Below are positions 45,290 through 57,539 of a stretch of 64,000 nucleotides of DNA, one piece after another. Numbering within the stretch: the first letter of the stretch is position 1; each line of letters opens with the position of its first letter. The notes beneath the pieces were generated by a model. It saw only the letters and a list, made by a program, of their open reading frames with translations. It did not search any database and was not told where the DNA came from. The stretch lies in contig OW121854.1 of assembly GCA_933228895.1 (NCBI GenBank), positions 59,004,609 to 59,068,608 on the forward strand. Reading direction: 5' to 3'. The position numbers and the translations under genes are program-made. The stretch is from Platycnemis pennipes. Its lineage: Eukaryota > Arthropoda > Insecta > Odonata > Platycnemididae.

Positions 45290-46100
45290 CTATTTGCCCA
45301 TCGTAAATTGCACGGAGTCGAAAGTCGCCCCGGCCACATGAAGCGGCCCGAAGGAGTCGGTTCGTTGTTTATTTCCGCTGTCTGCAGAGCACGTCTCATT
45401 GTGTAACGTCGGGATTCCGTCCGCGCGCTCGAATCCCCTTTCACCGTCGGAGGAGTAAGTATCCTCCTCCGCCTTCCCTCTCCGGCAACGCCTCAGCCCG
45501 GCCAGCGCCCGTTCGCTCTCCACGACCGACGACGCCTCCGGCGCCTCTTACTTCTCCGGGCGCACCGAACCGCGCTCACTTTTTCCACCGCGCTCCTCCG
45601 AGCGCGGTCTCCCACCAGGCTTAAAACTACTGACAAGTTCATTCCTGATTGCCCCGGTCGTGTGTGGGAAATTTTCACTTTAAATCTCACGGAGTCACGT
45701 TTTCTGCTCTCCGTGTCGGGGAGGGTGTGGGTGGAGGGAGGGGATGGGGAGGGGGGGATAGAGAGGCAAATAAAATAGCGAGAGAGCTCTCCGCGCATGA
45801 GCGCGGCGTACTTGCTTTTGCGGTTTCCCCTACGCGAAAATCTCGGGAGTTTAATAGCGATAGGCGTGTACCGGTGTTCATCGCTCGCATTCTCCGGAGT
45901 CACGAACGGTGCACGACGACGGGGCGGTCGTACCGAATAGGCCCGGTCGGAATGCTCTGGCGAAAGCGATTCTTTGGTGCCCCGCGTTTCCTTGAACCGT
46001 TTGATACATCACATCGAGATCATTTATGTTTCATCAATCTCCTCGCGGAGTCGTAGTTCTCGGATTTTCGTGCTGGATATGTAAACGTTTAGGAAACCAA
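45290..46100. other. CpG island, possible promoter and 5' exon (plus strand)
   Basis: The densest CpG block in the window (for example 45415-45610 and 45780-45970). It is followed after a less GC-rich stretch by a strong donor-like CCAA|GTAAGTTT at 46101. The 135-codon plus frame (45649-46056) and 136-codon minus frame (45493-45903) are low-complexity and unrecognised. First-exon role is inference. Confidence 0.4.
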
Positions 46101-46114
46101 GTAAGTTTGCGGTG

Positions 46115-46282
46115 GTAGACTTGGGTTTTTAGGTACCCAACGGCTAACGCTACATCGCACTATCTCACCTAAGATCTTAATCCTGAGACAAACGCAACGT
46201 CCAAATCCTAGGCGGGATTCAAATCCATGACCTTTGGGTTGCTAGTTTGCCGCGTAACCGGCCTGGCAACCGCGACTGGCAT
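46115..46282 (-). mobile_element. tRNA-derived SINE, family S2
   Basis: The minus strand head GCCAGTCGCGGTTGCCAGGC, then GGATTTGAATCCCGCC (B-box-like), then ATTAAGATCTTAGG and GCGATGTAGC. The landmark AGGTACCCAACGGCTAACG (plus strand, near 46131) is shared with 36600. Confidence 0.65.
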
Positions 46283-46314
46283 ATACGTTTGCAATTAGTA
46301 ATAGTTGTAGAATT

Positions 46315-46492
46315 AGGTGTTAAAGTACTCCAACGTATAAGACAATGTCTCACCGCCTAACTTAACTTATATTCTAAGCTGAATCCCGATACTCAGGCAG
46401 CATCCATGCCTGAGAAGAAATTAGAACTTGTGACATTTAAGCTGGCAGAACGACACGTAATCGACCTGGCTACCGTGACCATCTTGCCATTA
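46315..46492 (-). mobile_element. tRNA-derived SINE, family S2, second copy
   Basis: The minus strand head GGTCACGGTAGCCAGGTCGA matches 11990-12010, and the body ends near GTACTCCAACGTATAAGAC (plus). It is in the same orientation as, and only about 30 bp from, the previous copy. Confidence 0.6.
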
Positions 46493-46494
46493 GT

Positions 46495-47795
46495 GCCTCT
46501 AAAATGGAAGAAGGACTACCGTGGTAGACTTGTCACTTTAAGGTGGAAGAGGAAGAGCGAAGGGTATTGATGGGATTGCCAGGGAAACTGGGATTGGTGT
46601 TGTTTTATGCTTCGAAGACAGCAAGCTTAGCTCTGTGCCCGGCGCTTCCACAAATCCCCATAATTTGGTAGGTGACGACCAAATATTTTTTAAAATGTGT
46701 GGAAACGTTTTACATTGCAAAATACGGGAATGTATCATAATCTAATGATCTATGCACTACTTTCTCATACTATAATAATTATGTTTACTGTCCTGTGCTA
46801 GGGACAGAGTGACACCTAGCAAGTTTTTCACATCCAACCGGAAGTGATTCCCTACATTTTATGCGCAAATGTTGCGCCTTGTAAAATACCGGCAATATAC
46901 CCTGTATAATGCGTTAACACATGTATGTACAATGTAATTGTTAGCATTGTCATTTGATTCATATTCTTGGCCAAGTTGACTAGCTCTATAACTCGCTCTT
47001 CAACAGAATAATCTTTTGCCATCCATAAATACCTTAATTTTACGTTCTTAAAATTACGCTGTACTTTGAGTGCATTGATTCTGGGGGTATTCAAGTGGAT
47101 TTATTGTAAAATAATCGTGACAGCATTGATATTTCCTTTTTGCGTTACATATATTGAGTAATTTTTAAGTTTCCGTTATGAAAATCGGCAAATGTACAAA
47201 CTCAGTTGCCTTGTTTGATGTTATCTACCAGAAGACAAAAGTACTTTGTTCAGAGTTTTTGTTTTAAAAGACTCATGAGAATTTTCTCGATTGGAAGCAT
47301 ACCTAATTTTCTCGACCTCAATAGGTGACCTTGATATGTAACGTGAAATGGTGCACGCAATTTTATATTGCCTGCTATTTTCCGAAACCGGCAACTAATC
47401 TTTACAAAGGAAACATTGGCTGGCTTATCACATTAATAAGTGAATTTGTTGCTATATACCACTGCACTGTTATTTACCATATTTCACTTTTTATCGCTGT
47501 CCTGTATGCTCGTTCTGCTTATAATAAATCTAGTGAGAATATTCCTGTTTTGATAAGAAAATAGAATAAAGTTTGGGTGCGCATTGTGAACATTTTTCCG
47601 GTGATCCAAATCTTTTGCTTTATTGCCCGTTGTGTTTGGTCTTTTGATTCCGTAATGGCCCATATTTTTAATGCATCGACCCCTAAAGGAGCAAGATTTT
47701 TTATTTCACAGCCTTCGTGATTTTTACAGACTTGACGAGGGTCTTAAACCGATTTAAAGCATGGCGAACCATTATCATCCCTACTCGCCTGATAT
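46495..47795. other. No gene recognised
   Basis: AT-rich. Frames at 46852-47094 and 47325-47564 have no motif. Confidence 0.4.
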
Positions 47796-47799
47796 TAAT

Positions 47800-48120
47800 T
47801 CCGTGATTTCAAGTCCGGCCAATGTGTGTCACTGTGTTTTTGGGTGTCTCGTTCCTCGGCCCTTCCTCCCCGAACCCTGGTTTCGTGAGCGTCCGATTTC
47901 GCGATACATTTTTCGCATTCCCAGCCGAAACACACTCTTCCCGAGTGGAAGGGGGAAGTGCGCGGGAAAGGGTTAGGGAAGTTCCCGACCATTGGGGGTG
48001 TATCTCAGAGCCTGCGATTGGGGAGGAGGTGTGGAGAAGAGAGAAGAGGGAAGCCGAGGAAGAAATTTCCGTGTCGCCGGCGATTACTCTCCCTCAAGTC
48101 GAGAATGAAAGTTTAGGCCG
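47800..48120. other. Moderately GC-rich island
   Basis: CpG scattered at 47815-48100 with both strands open. A donor-like AA|GTAAGCGT lies at about 48461. No protein recognised. Confidence 0.3.
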
Positions 48121-48124
48121 TTCC

Positions 48125-49835
48125 TTTTATTATTATAAATATTATATTCGTTCATTTTATCCGATTCGCCTGGTCACAATCTCGATCGGTGATTCCCGGT
48201 AATAAGTATCTGAAACGACTATACGCATAAAATGAGAACTCAGGCGCTTATCTCCGCTGAGCTTGCCAAGTAAGCAATCTCGACGACACAAGAACAGCTT
48301 TTCAACTTCAAGGTCCAGTGTCACTTTCTCTGTCACATATTTCATGCCTTCGTGGGTTCAGTCGTTTTTATTTTGTGTTTTAATTTCGCTTCTTGGTCAC
48401 TTCTTATCGGCATCCTAGCTCACATAAATCTTTCCTCTGCGCCCTAACTACGGAGTGATAAGTAAGCGTGTCTGTGTGTGCTTTTAATCTCGTTTTGTGG
48501 GAAAAAAAGTTGATTATCGTTTGAATAGCTCTGCGGATTAGCTTGCCGATAACAAACGTCTCTAGCCGAATAGCTTACATCGGTAAACTTGTGAAGACTG
48601 ATAGGTCTTATCTTTTTCTTTCATCAAGTTTTCAAAACCGTGGGATGCCCTTTTCTCGAAAATCGATCCAGGAGATTTTACGAGGCTGTATACAGGCATA
48701 TGCTAAAGCTAAAAGGCTAATTTGACGGCCAGGTCAGATATAATTTATGTAACTACTACCAGCTTCTTGGAATTTTTATGATATTGCTACTGTCATTTCA
48801 AAATCCAATTCCTTTCTAAATCATGAGCTTTTTCCCAGCGAGCGGTTTTACGTGATGATGCTTTGATTAGGGAATATCAGTTAGAAGTGATGAAAGGGGA
48901 TTATTTATCTTTCTCATTAATATTTTATTCATGAAGATGGTAGGGATATTTGAGGCTGTGTCCTACAACGTTATATTCATTTACTACACTTATTATTCAT
49001 TTCCACTGCAGAGGAATATGGAAACGTGTACATATCAGTTTTCAATTGTAAGAATCGCTATTGGAGAAATTTTTACCTACTTACGAGTAAAGATTTTATA
49101 GCAACGATGATGTAATAAAATCATTTAATAGGATCAGTCTTCTGATTTATTTTGATTCCAATTTGAAACTAGGTTATACAAATCGATGCTCTGGCAAACA
49201 GTTGATACTGAGAAGATATCAATATCGTCAAACGTTGTTAGAGAGAAAAATGCCTGATAGGTGTAATCAGTTAAAGTGGATGGAGCTCTTTTAGTTACTG
49301 CGTCATTTCTCCAAGTTTTATGCATAATTTTAACTTTTTCAATCCCAAAATTCGTCGGTTAGTAGCCAAAAATGTATTATTACTTCCATGATATTCTGTC
49401 AATGAACCTTTCGCTTTATTGTCACATAGTTTCCATTGAGTATCTGCCCTAGTCTGTCCTATTCGTCGCCTCTCATCACCTGCCTTACTTTCGTCCTGCC
49501 TCTTCACTATTACACAATTCCTCCCTGATGCATCATTCTTCATTGGCCTCACGAGATATTTTTCTGCTGTTTTCCCCATTTACTTTTCTCTCACCGGTGT
49601 TATTCATAAAAACCTCATGTTTTGAGATGTTTTCGATAATTGACCCCTTTTCACAAAATTCTTACGACATTTTGTTTTTCTTACTTCTCACAGAACGTCT
49701 TCATCAGTGATTTTATCTCTGCATTTGATATCCGTCCTTCTGTAAAACTACATTTCAAACGTTACAAGTCTTTTCAATCTCGTCACAGTTGTCTATTACT
49801 CAATCCCAAAAAATCAATATGACCCTAATGGGATC
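48125..49835. other. No gene recognised
   Basis: Long AT-rich stretch without a supported feature. Confidence 0.4.
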
Positions 49836-49839
49836 AGCA

Positions 49840-50015
49840 TGATCATGGGTCAGCAATCCTAGGTTTGGTTTGACGCAGCCCTCCACTCGATTCTTCTACC
49901 GGTCAACCTCTTCATATTAACGTAATTCCTCTCTTTCACGTCCTTCACGACCTGTTCTATGTAACTCATACGAGATCTACCTTTTCCATTCTTCGCGTTC
50001 ACTTTTCCTTCGACT
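49840..50015 (-). mobile_element. LINE-A short fragment
   Basis: In plus orientation: GTCAGCAATCCTAGGTTTGG, CTCCACTCGATTCTTCTACC, CGTAATTCCTCTCTTTCACG and CATACGAGATCTACCTTTTC, the extreme 3' block of LINE-A. Confidence 0.75.
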
Positions 50016-50275
50016 AATGGGATCCTGATTGGAATTATTCTTCTTCAATTATTTCTTGAAAAATCAGAAGCATTTTGTTCCACTTGAAGTTATGAAAAAC
50101 TTTTTCAAATCCACGAATATGGTGTCGATTTGTCTTTCGATAATTTTTACTTTGATCCTTAAGACCAAAATAGTATTATTGGTGCGCCTTTACTTCTTAA
50201 ATTCTAACTTAACCTCTTGCAGATTTTCTGTTCATTTCGTTCCGTTTTTTCCTGATTCTTGATCACTGTCTTTTA

Positions 50276-50498
50276 AGCCGAGTTTACACGATGCATTTAC
50301 CCGCGCAAGTACGTTGCTAGACAGATGCGTGGACGACTACAAATTGCTCGCACACATTCACCAAAATAGAACAGGGGCTATTTTCTGTCCACGCATTCAC
50401 GCATTTGCGCGATTTTGAGTGTTTACACGGTGCAATTTTAATGGTGAATGTGTTCACGCATCTACCCGCGCGTGTAAATGCATCGTGTAAACTCGGCT
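50276..50498. mobile_element. MITE, PIF/Harbinger-type, with TTA target duplication
   Basis: Perfect 25-bp terminal inverted repeats, AGCCGAGTTTACACGATGCA and on, at 50276-50300 and 50474-50498, extending further with mismatches. They are flanked by TTA at 50273-50275 and 50499-50501. At 223 bp and without an ORF it is non-autonomous. A 3-bp TWA duplication is typical of PIF/Harbinger. Confidence 0.85.
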
Positions 50499-50504
50499 TT
50501 AGGC

Positions 50505-52495
50505 ATTACTTCTGGCCTAATGGTCCTAAATATTTAAATTTATCTGTTCAAGCTTTTCCCTCCGTTTTCCTCGCCTACCCATCACTCTTGTCCATTGACA
50601 TCCCAAAACCTATAATTAGCTCCTCTCTCCACCTTCCCTGCCACATTTTCTTATTTCCTGCAGGAACTTTCTTTACTCCCCTTCCATTTCAAGCACTTCT
50701 TCGCTTTCTTATAAAAAAAAACTCTGATGCCATAATGTTCATTCTTGCCCTTTGAGAAAAAAAAAACTTTCGTGAAAAAACAGACGGACTATCCCGAATT
50801 GGGTTGACATAATCCTGAGGTGATTTTATGGACCCATCAAGGAAAGTAATTTCTTCTTTCGCTCAAAGAGGCTTCCGTGTGCGCATCATGGTAGCGGACA
50901 CCCGCACGGTAAATGCCGTGTTTGGTTATTTTTCACTGGAGATTGACAGGGATTGTCGTGCTTATCCACGGGGGAGGGTTGATCCTGGAAGCCAAAAGGG
51001 GGCGGGCAGCTGTCTCCTTCGGTCGGCATTGGTCGCGTGAGCGTTGTTCGCGGGCAAGGGTTCGGAGGCGGGAGGGTAAGAATGGATAATAGGGTGAGAA
51101 GGGGTGAAAAGACTGTCGAGTTGAAAAAGGAAGGGAAGGGGAAAGGGGTAGGTGAGGCTACGCGACTGGTATTGCAGATCATGGCTTTGGACCATGGGAG
51201 TACTGAGTGTCAAGCTTGAAGCGAAGCCAGCGAGTCGAGGTCTTTCAGGGATTGGCGGAATGGCTGGGTCAACGCCACTGACGTTTACGCGGGCGAACCG
51301 CGTGTTTTCTAAATGTGTGTGTTCACCCTAGGAATGCCTAGCGAAAAAAAGGGTCGCCAAACAAGCTCGGCATGATAAAAGATGGCAAAGCTCACCTGGT
51401 TCTAATCCCTGAGGCATTCTGAGCTTGGGGACAGGCTGTTGCAGATTCACTGAAAGTCCTCGTACTCACCCTGATAATCTTTGGTTTGGGGCTTTTTCTT
51501 TTGCTGCTACATAACCATCGATTTAATTCAAATACGGGACTTACTGGTCAGTAGCGATCCATTACAGCCATCTGAATATTACTCTCCCATTTTTAGGATA
51601 TCTCCAATTGGAGGAAACTGATACAAGACAAGTTTAAAGGAACAAACAAGGTTTTCCCCGCAATGCAGCTTTCTCACACCATTTTATTAGTCAGCTCAGA
51701 GCTCTTCCTACCGTGATTCATTTAATTATAAAATATCAATTCTCTCTACCCCAATTGTCTTTTTCTTTTTAATCTCTACTTTACGGCGGCCTTCGCCACC
51801 GAGTTGCCTCTAATTACCTACGCCATCCGCTTTATTCCGCGTCGTAATTTACTCTAGCAACTCCCTTTTCTATACTTGGTACCAATGCTTGGTACGCATC
51901 CGTTAATTTCTCACTCATTTCCTTCATTCTTTGCCATAAAGCTTAGGATTTTTAAATGCTCAATGTTGTCAAGTCCACTTCGATACCAAAAGGAAGTCTT
52001 ACAGTTTCGTTCCATATCTGATGCTCTATAATGTGAATGAGTTTCGGTGTTCATACATTAAAGAAACCTCATATTCTCGTATTGAAAATCTTCTTCGGTT
52101 TTCCTTATTTTTACGGAACGACATTTTATTATTGCCTGTTTATTGCGCCATCGTCCGCTCAAGTCTTTTCGCCATCCCACGATAAGGAGTGCAATTACTT
52201 AATTAGCTTCCCTACTCTGGCTTATAGTTTTGCCTAATTGCTCGTATAGCTGTCTTTTTAAGTCGCGGATTTAGGTACAATACGATGAACTGGAAAAAAA
52301 TAGAGACTCTACTGGTGGGTCGTGGACATATTATGCAAACAGGATAGTAGGTTTGGTTCTCAGAGGCAATGGAAAGTGCACCACATAGGTCTTCCTTATT
52401 CCGGTTGCGATGCTGCGATGAGCTTGAGGAGAACAAAGTTGCGTGTGGGATTCCTGCGCTGTATTTTCTCTATTGTGGCTCATAAAAAAGTCACT
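50505..52495. other. No gene recognised; small GC-rich patch
   Basis: Mostly AT-rich, with a GC-richer patch at 50960-51330 whose open frames on both strands (50828-51219) have no motif. Confidence 0.4.
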
Positions 52496-52499
52496 TCAT

Positions 52500-53110
52500 T
52501 TTCTCTATTCGCGTCGCAGTTTTGGAATTGGATGGGCGCGCGAGTGAATGATACGGGAGCGATCATTGCCGGGCGATAGTCTCGTCTCGGAGGACGTATG
52601 TGTGTGCATGCACCTTCTCTTTTCTCTTCCTGTTCCCATCCCGGTAAGTAGTTGATGACTCCGGAGCGCGGGCGTGCGCCCGGAACAATGAGATCTCCTC
52701 AGACAGAGACCCGCGTGGTACCCTTCCTTTATGCTTCCTCAATCCTTCCCATGAGTCCTCCCCTCGCCCCGCTTATGCCTACATTCTAGCCGTCTCCTTC
52801 CTACAGCACCCTCTCCCACGGCCCTTATCATTGTTTCCTTCCCTCTCTTCCTCCTTCTTAGCTCTTTTCTCCCCCATCCCCGCCCCCCATCCAGCTGTCT
52901 AACCGAGAAAAAATGTGTGCCCTTTCTCAATCCGAGGAAAGATTTATATCGCGTGAGCGATTGCTCTTTATCAATCCTTCACCCCCACCCTCCGCCAACC
53001 TCTCTTCCTCGTTCTCCCCTGCGCCTAGCGTCCGCGAGGGGGAATATCTCGGAGCTCGAAGCATAGGTTGCGAGTTTGGTGCCTCAAAAGCCTTGTGAAA
53101 GGAGAGAGGG
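52500..53110. other. GC-rich island with splice-donor-like site
   Basis: GGGCGCGCGAGTG near 52535, CGGAGCGCGGGCGTGCGCCC near 52662 and a C/T-rich block at 52730-53040. A strong donor-like CCCG|GTAAGTAG lies at 52644. A 5' untranslated exon is possible but not shown. Confidence 0.35.
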
Positions 53111-53329
53111 ACGGGTTCTAATGCGGGTAAAGTGAGATTGAGGCAATCGTGGGTGATTTTAATTAGATCACAGACAGGATCATAATAATTAAGTGTAGGG
53201 ATTACCTCTCCAGGTTTTCTAATGATTAAATTTGGGTTTACTGAGATGGAAAATAAATACTTTTCTACCTACCTGTAGTTTTCAAGTCTCAACTTATTAG
53301 CGCTTCAGACAGGGAAGAAAGGTTCAAGG

Positions 53330-53562
53330 ATAGGAAGGGAAGGGTGGAGAGAAACCCTGCGTTGGCATTAGCCTGTCCATAACGAAAGGTGCCAAGGATA
53401 CCAGGGTCTAATGTCCCATCCGACGGATAGAGTACTGAACTCGAACGCTCTCTACGGAACACTCAGGGACCTATTTAATGAAAAATATCTTCTAATGCCA
53501 GAATACGAACCCTGACCCTCTAGGAGAGAAGCTATGATCTTCACTACACCAATCCGACTCCT
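53330..53562 (-). mobile_element. tRNA-derived SINE, family S1
   Basis: In plus orientation: GGGTGGAGAGAAACCCTGCG, GGCATTAGCC, TAATGTCCCATCCGACGGAT and AGTACTGAACTCGAA, then a decayed B box (ATACGAACCCTGACC) and head. It matches the other S1 copies in order. Confidence 0.8.
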
Positions 53563-53564
53563 TG

Positions 53565-54630
53565 CTTTTTAGATAATAAGGAGAAAAGTAGGGATACTCC
53601 ATCAAAAACTAACCGGTAGAAATTGAATCATTCGAGGTTTTATCCATATTTGAGAAATATATAGTCTAACGAATGTTCTGTTTTGAAAATGAAAAGAGAG
53701 GACAGTACGCTCCAACAAATCCTTGCCTGACAGGAGAAAATTATTAACTATGAAATTTGTTTAATGGACTCCACCCTCTATCTCTACAAGTTCCACTTGA
53801 TGCCTAAATAACTAACAATAAGTTGCTCTTCGCATACATATTTATCATAATTTTGACCGCACTTCATTTCTTTTAAAATACCAGTCCTTTTCGTATTTCG
53901 TCCCTGTATGCCGATCCATCATGGTCTTCAGCATATCATAACCATAATCATAATCCATTCATACATTGTGCTCTCTACTGTTTCTTCCGTCAACTTCCTC
54001 CCCTCCAACAGCAATTATAGCACTTCGGATTTGTCTCTTGCCAACTAATTTCCTCTATCCGCTTGTCGAGTACGTCAGTATGAATTATCAAAAACAGAGA
54101 AAGTAGTAGCTGTCACTTGCATTTCTGGACTTGCTGTTTTTTAGAATGACGACATAAATCATTCCCATTTATGAGTATTATTAAGGTCAGTTAGGACTTT
54201 AAACTGAAACTTGGCGTATTATGGTGTGAAACACGAACCTTGGGTGAGAATTACGATAAGGATTGTGTTTGCGGATATGGAGGAGAAAAAACAGGGTGGA
54301 TGACGAAGAAGAACTGTTATCTATGCTATATGGAATTATATATGCATAATATAATAATATTCATATAAAACTAGTGATTATAAGAACTACATGGAATTAA
54401 TCACCGGACATGGTTGGGTAGGGTAGGGAGTTGCTGTGGGTATTAGGAAGCGTGGAGCACTCAGGAAAATTAGGAATCTGGGAGCTGGGGAAATTAATAA
54501 TTCTCAATAATAATATCTATTTAATTACTAATGATAATAAGCCAATTTCATCATATAACCATGCTTATCTATTGATTAAGTAGGCTAAAAATTTCATACG
54601 ATTTTACAATGCTTGTTTTCTGTTTTCTCG
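53565..54630. other. No gene recognised
   Basis: AT-rich, leading to the candidate exon. Confidence 0.4.
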
Positions 54631-54633
54631 CAG

Positions 54634-54736
54634 GTAAGTGATGAGGAATCTCGGCCTATCGAGGAACATAAGATTCACGAGGTGTTCTCCGGTACCACAC
54701 CGGGTATAGTTACAAACTCCCACGTTTTGAGGCTAA
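54634..54736 (+). CDS. Candidate internal exon of an unrecognised host gene
   Basis: A good acceptor (TTGTTTTCTGTTTTCTCGCAG, ending at 54633) is followed by 103 bases with one open frame and closed by a strong donor GTAAGTATAG at 54737. The frame reads VSDEESRPIEEHKIHEVFSG and then TTPGIVTNSHVLRL, 34 codons plus one base. It is acidic and protein-like, without repeats or LINE/SINE similarity. The first exon bases, GTAAGTGATG, are themselves donor-like, so a downstream shift of the acceptor or a recursive splice site is possible. I do not recognise the protein. Confidence 0.4.
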
Positions 54737-54879
54737 GTAAGTATAGACTTAGCTAATAAAACATTTTTTTAACTGATGATAACTTTTAAACTCAAAATAA
54801 GGCATGCCGTTCTCTCTTAATATCACCATCGTGGATCGAGATAAGTAGACATTCTCGTATGATCGAATGTTTCTCGCGT

Positions 54880-55345
54880 TGCCTAGCGTTTCCATTTTAT
54901 TTTCCTTCGACTCTGCCCCCACGTTTGCCAAAGGGCGGCGCCATGACTGATGAAGGTGCCTTCCCTTGCAAATGCTAGGGCGATAAGGGAAACATTCCCT
55001 GTGTCTCACTCCTCCCTCGAGTTCCCAATGGGTTCGAGCGTGGGAGAGTAGCCGGTTGGCCGGCCGTTCCGCACCCTTCTACTCCCGTAGGGGGAAAAGC
55101 AAGGCGCGGGTGCGGAGGTGTGCGGTACCGCGAAGCGGAGTCGATGACCTCCGGTCCACCGCTGACACATTGCCCGCGAGAGATGGGGGGAGGGCGGACC
55201 CCTTGCGCCTATGACTCTGGAAACCCTCGCTCGCGAACGAAAAGGGGTCCGAAGGGAGAGTGAGAACCCTTTGGTGCGTGTCGCGAACTCGTGGTTAGGA
55301 GTGAGTAGGGGGTGGACAGGGGAAAGGGGCTGGGGTGTTTGTCGG
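54880..55345. other. CpG-rich island
   Basis: Dense CpG at 54925-55250 (for example GGCGCGGGTGCGGAGG near 55104). The 154-codon minus frame (55006-55470) has no domain. It lies 150 bp downstream of the candidate exon. Confidence 0.4.
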
Positions 55346-55399
55346 AAAAGGGAGGATTGAGTGATAGTGGGAGGGTTGTTGCATTTGAATGTAGAATTG

Positions 55400-55910
55400 A
55401 TTGGTGTTTTTCGTTGCTGATGTATTTTTTTTCCTTTGAACTCACGTATTGAAGTCTTTTCAGGTAGCAAAGAATGGAAACATGTTCATTGTGAATGTAG
55501 ATCTCGAATAAAGAGGTTTTGCAAGGTGTTGAGGTCTTTGGATATGAAGGAGTGAAATTTTATGAATATGAATTTGGATATGAAGGAGTGAACTTGTTAT
55601 TTTGTAGCTGCGGTAGGGAGAGGTTCAAAGTGATCGTTCTTCTTCAGGTTTTGTTTAATGAGTTGAATATCTAGTAGTAACTCGTCGAGCAATTTGCAAG
55701 CTCAGATACTTTTCTCGTTTCTTTTCTAGTCAGCAAATGTGGTTTACAATAATAGTGACAGTGTGAAAAATAAATCAGAGAAAAGATATTTTTCGTTCCT
55801 TATGTAATTTATTACTTTGAACTCGCTTATCTAAGTCTATTCAGGTAGGTGGGAGTGGAAAAATGTTCATAATAAATGTAGATCTAGAATGAAGTGTTGT
55901 GGGAGAAAGA
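55400..55910. repeat. Diverged direct duplication, two copies 380 bp apart
   Basis: TTTGAACTCACGTATTGAAG, then CAGGTAGCAAAGAATGGAAA, TGTTCATTGTGAATGTAGAT and CGAATAAAG (from 55434) correspond to TTTGAACTCGCTTATCTAAG, CAGGTAGGTGGGAGTGGAAA, TGTTCATAATAAATGTAGAT and AGAATGAAG (from 55815). GGATATGAAGGAGTGAA is also repeated at 55539 and 55574. Confidence 0.7.
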
Positions 55911-55914
55911 CAGA

Positions 55915-57535
55915 ACAAAGACACTTTGACGTAACCATTAGAGGAATGATTACGTAGATGAAAAAGATAAGCATGAGGATAAACGTAGTGTGTTTAAAGA
56001 ATCTGTGTTTTGAAGGGTTGTAAATTACCAGGAGTATTGGAGAAAGTTTACATTTGAAAAAAGTCTTCACTCTTAATTCGCAAATTGTTCTTAGTAGAAG
56101 AAGTAAAGCGTTATGGTCGCTTTCAACCTTTCTAGGAAGGAAAAAGGAATGATAAAATTGTTAGAATACCGAGTTTTTCTACGGTGTGGTTTATTACGGG
56201 GCCAACAAATTCTGTCTTCACAATAGATCCAAGAGATTGTATACACTGCGTTTTCTCTCTCATGCCTCACATTTTCTCCACTCTTTTGTTGACACATACT
56301 TCTCCCTGTTTCAGTAGATTTCTTTTAACCAAGCAATTTGTGGCTTTCAAAATTCTCATTTCGTTCCATACGTTTTCTGTATTCAGCCATATTACTGTAC
56401 CTCGCTGTTCTCACTCTAGTGGTAGCACGCTGAACACACCTTGCTGCAGCATGAAGAAGGCGGTTCGATGGGTATAACGGGCCTGTGGCTGTTGAATGTA
56501 CAGATGCATAAAAATGCAGGATAACTAGATCTCCTGATGGTAAGGGGTGCTTTAAAAATACTAGGAAATATGTGATAGGGGCTCATTGCTCAATAAGTAA
56601 GTTAATCGGTGATCTATCCATTATACGACAACGCTTTTTCGTTTTACAGGTCTCTATAAGAGTTTTTCTTTTAATGACGTTGCTCATGCTTGGATTTTGT
56701 TAACTTCGTTGTAAGGTTTTGACCGGTTAGGACGGAGGAGGAAAAAAAAGAGCTTTAATTATGAGGTGGGCAATTTTTATTTATTCCATTTCACCTTACC
56801 TGCCTTAGCATTGTCAAAGTTATTGTTTTTTATGAGATATGTTGTATTTGGAACTAAATGGACAGAGTTAAAATATATTTTAGGCATTACGTTTTATTGC
56901 ATTGCGTTCTTTTCACTATAAGGATATGCGGATCTATAACTTTTTGACTTATCAGGGAAACTGTATCTGGTTTCCTAAATTTTATTTCCTTGATTTTTGT
57001 TGGAGATATTGAGCGTAAAATTGAGACCCGCGTTTTGGAATGAGGAATGTATAATTTCTTAACACTGGTCGATGCGTGGTTGATTTACAGATACACCCTT
57101 AAATTTCACTTATAATATGAAAGAGACTCAGGTTATTTTCGTCATTTTGATGTGCTAACGGATAGTAACAATTTTCATGGTGAGAGACGAATGTTTTTTT
57201 AGAAAAAACAAAATGCTCTGCAGCATTTAAACAATTCGAGTCAATGTCACCCGGCTATTTATAGATCTTGCTTGGGTAACCTGAGAGACTAGAAGGTTAT
57301 TCATAAGAATAAAGTTACTTGAAAATTCAAATCTCTCGAATACGCATCTGACCCTGCTGATATATATCTACTCCAACGCTATAAAAGCGGGACAGACAGA
57401 CAAATTAAGAGTGATCAACGGTCGAACCAAGAATTGGTGTCTCTTACACTTAGTATACGACTGCAACGAAAATGAAGCATGAATATTTTTAACATATGAT
57501 ATACCATACCTCATCATCAATTATCATGTTTTTAC
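55915..57535. other. No gene recognised
   Basis: AT-rich. The frame at 56184-56477 (97 codons) is without a motif. Confidence 0.4.
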
Positions 57536-57539
57536 AGCT

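Noticed and set aside
45493..45903. 136-codon minus frame with an Arg run
   Set aside because: The Arg run comes from a GCCTCCTC-type repeat in a CpG island; not protein-like.
49688..49712. CTGATGA on the minus strand
   Set aside because: No hairpin and no GAAAC follow, so it is a chance match to the first box.
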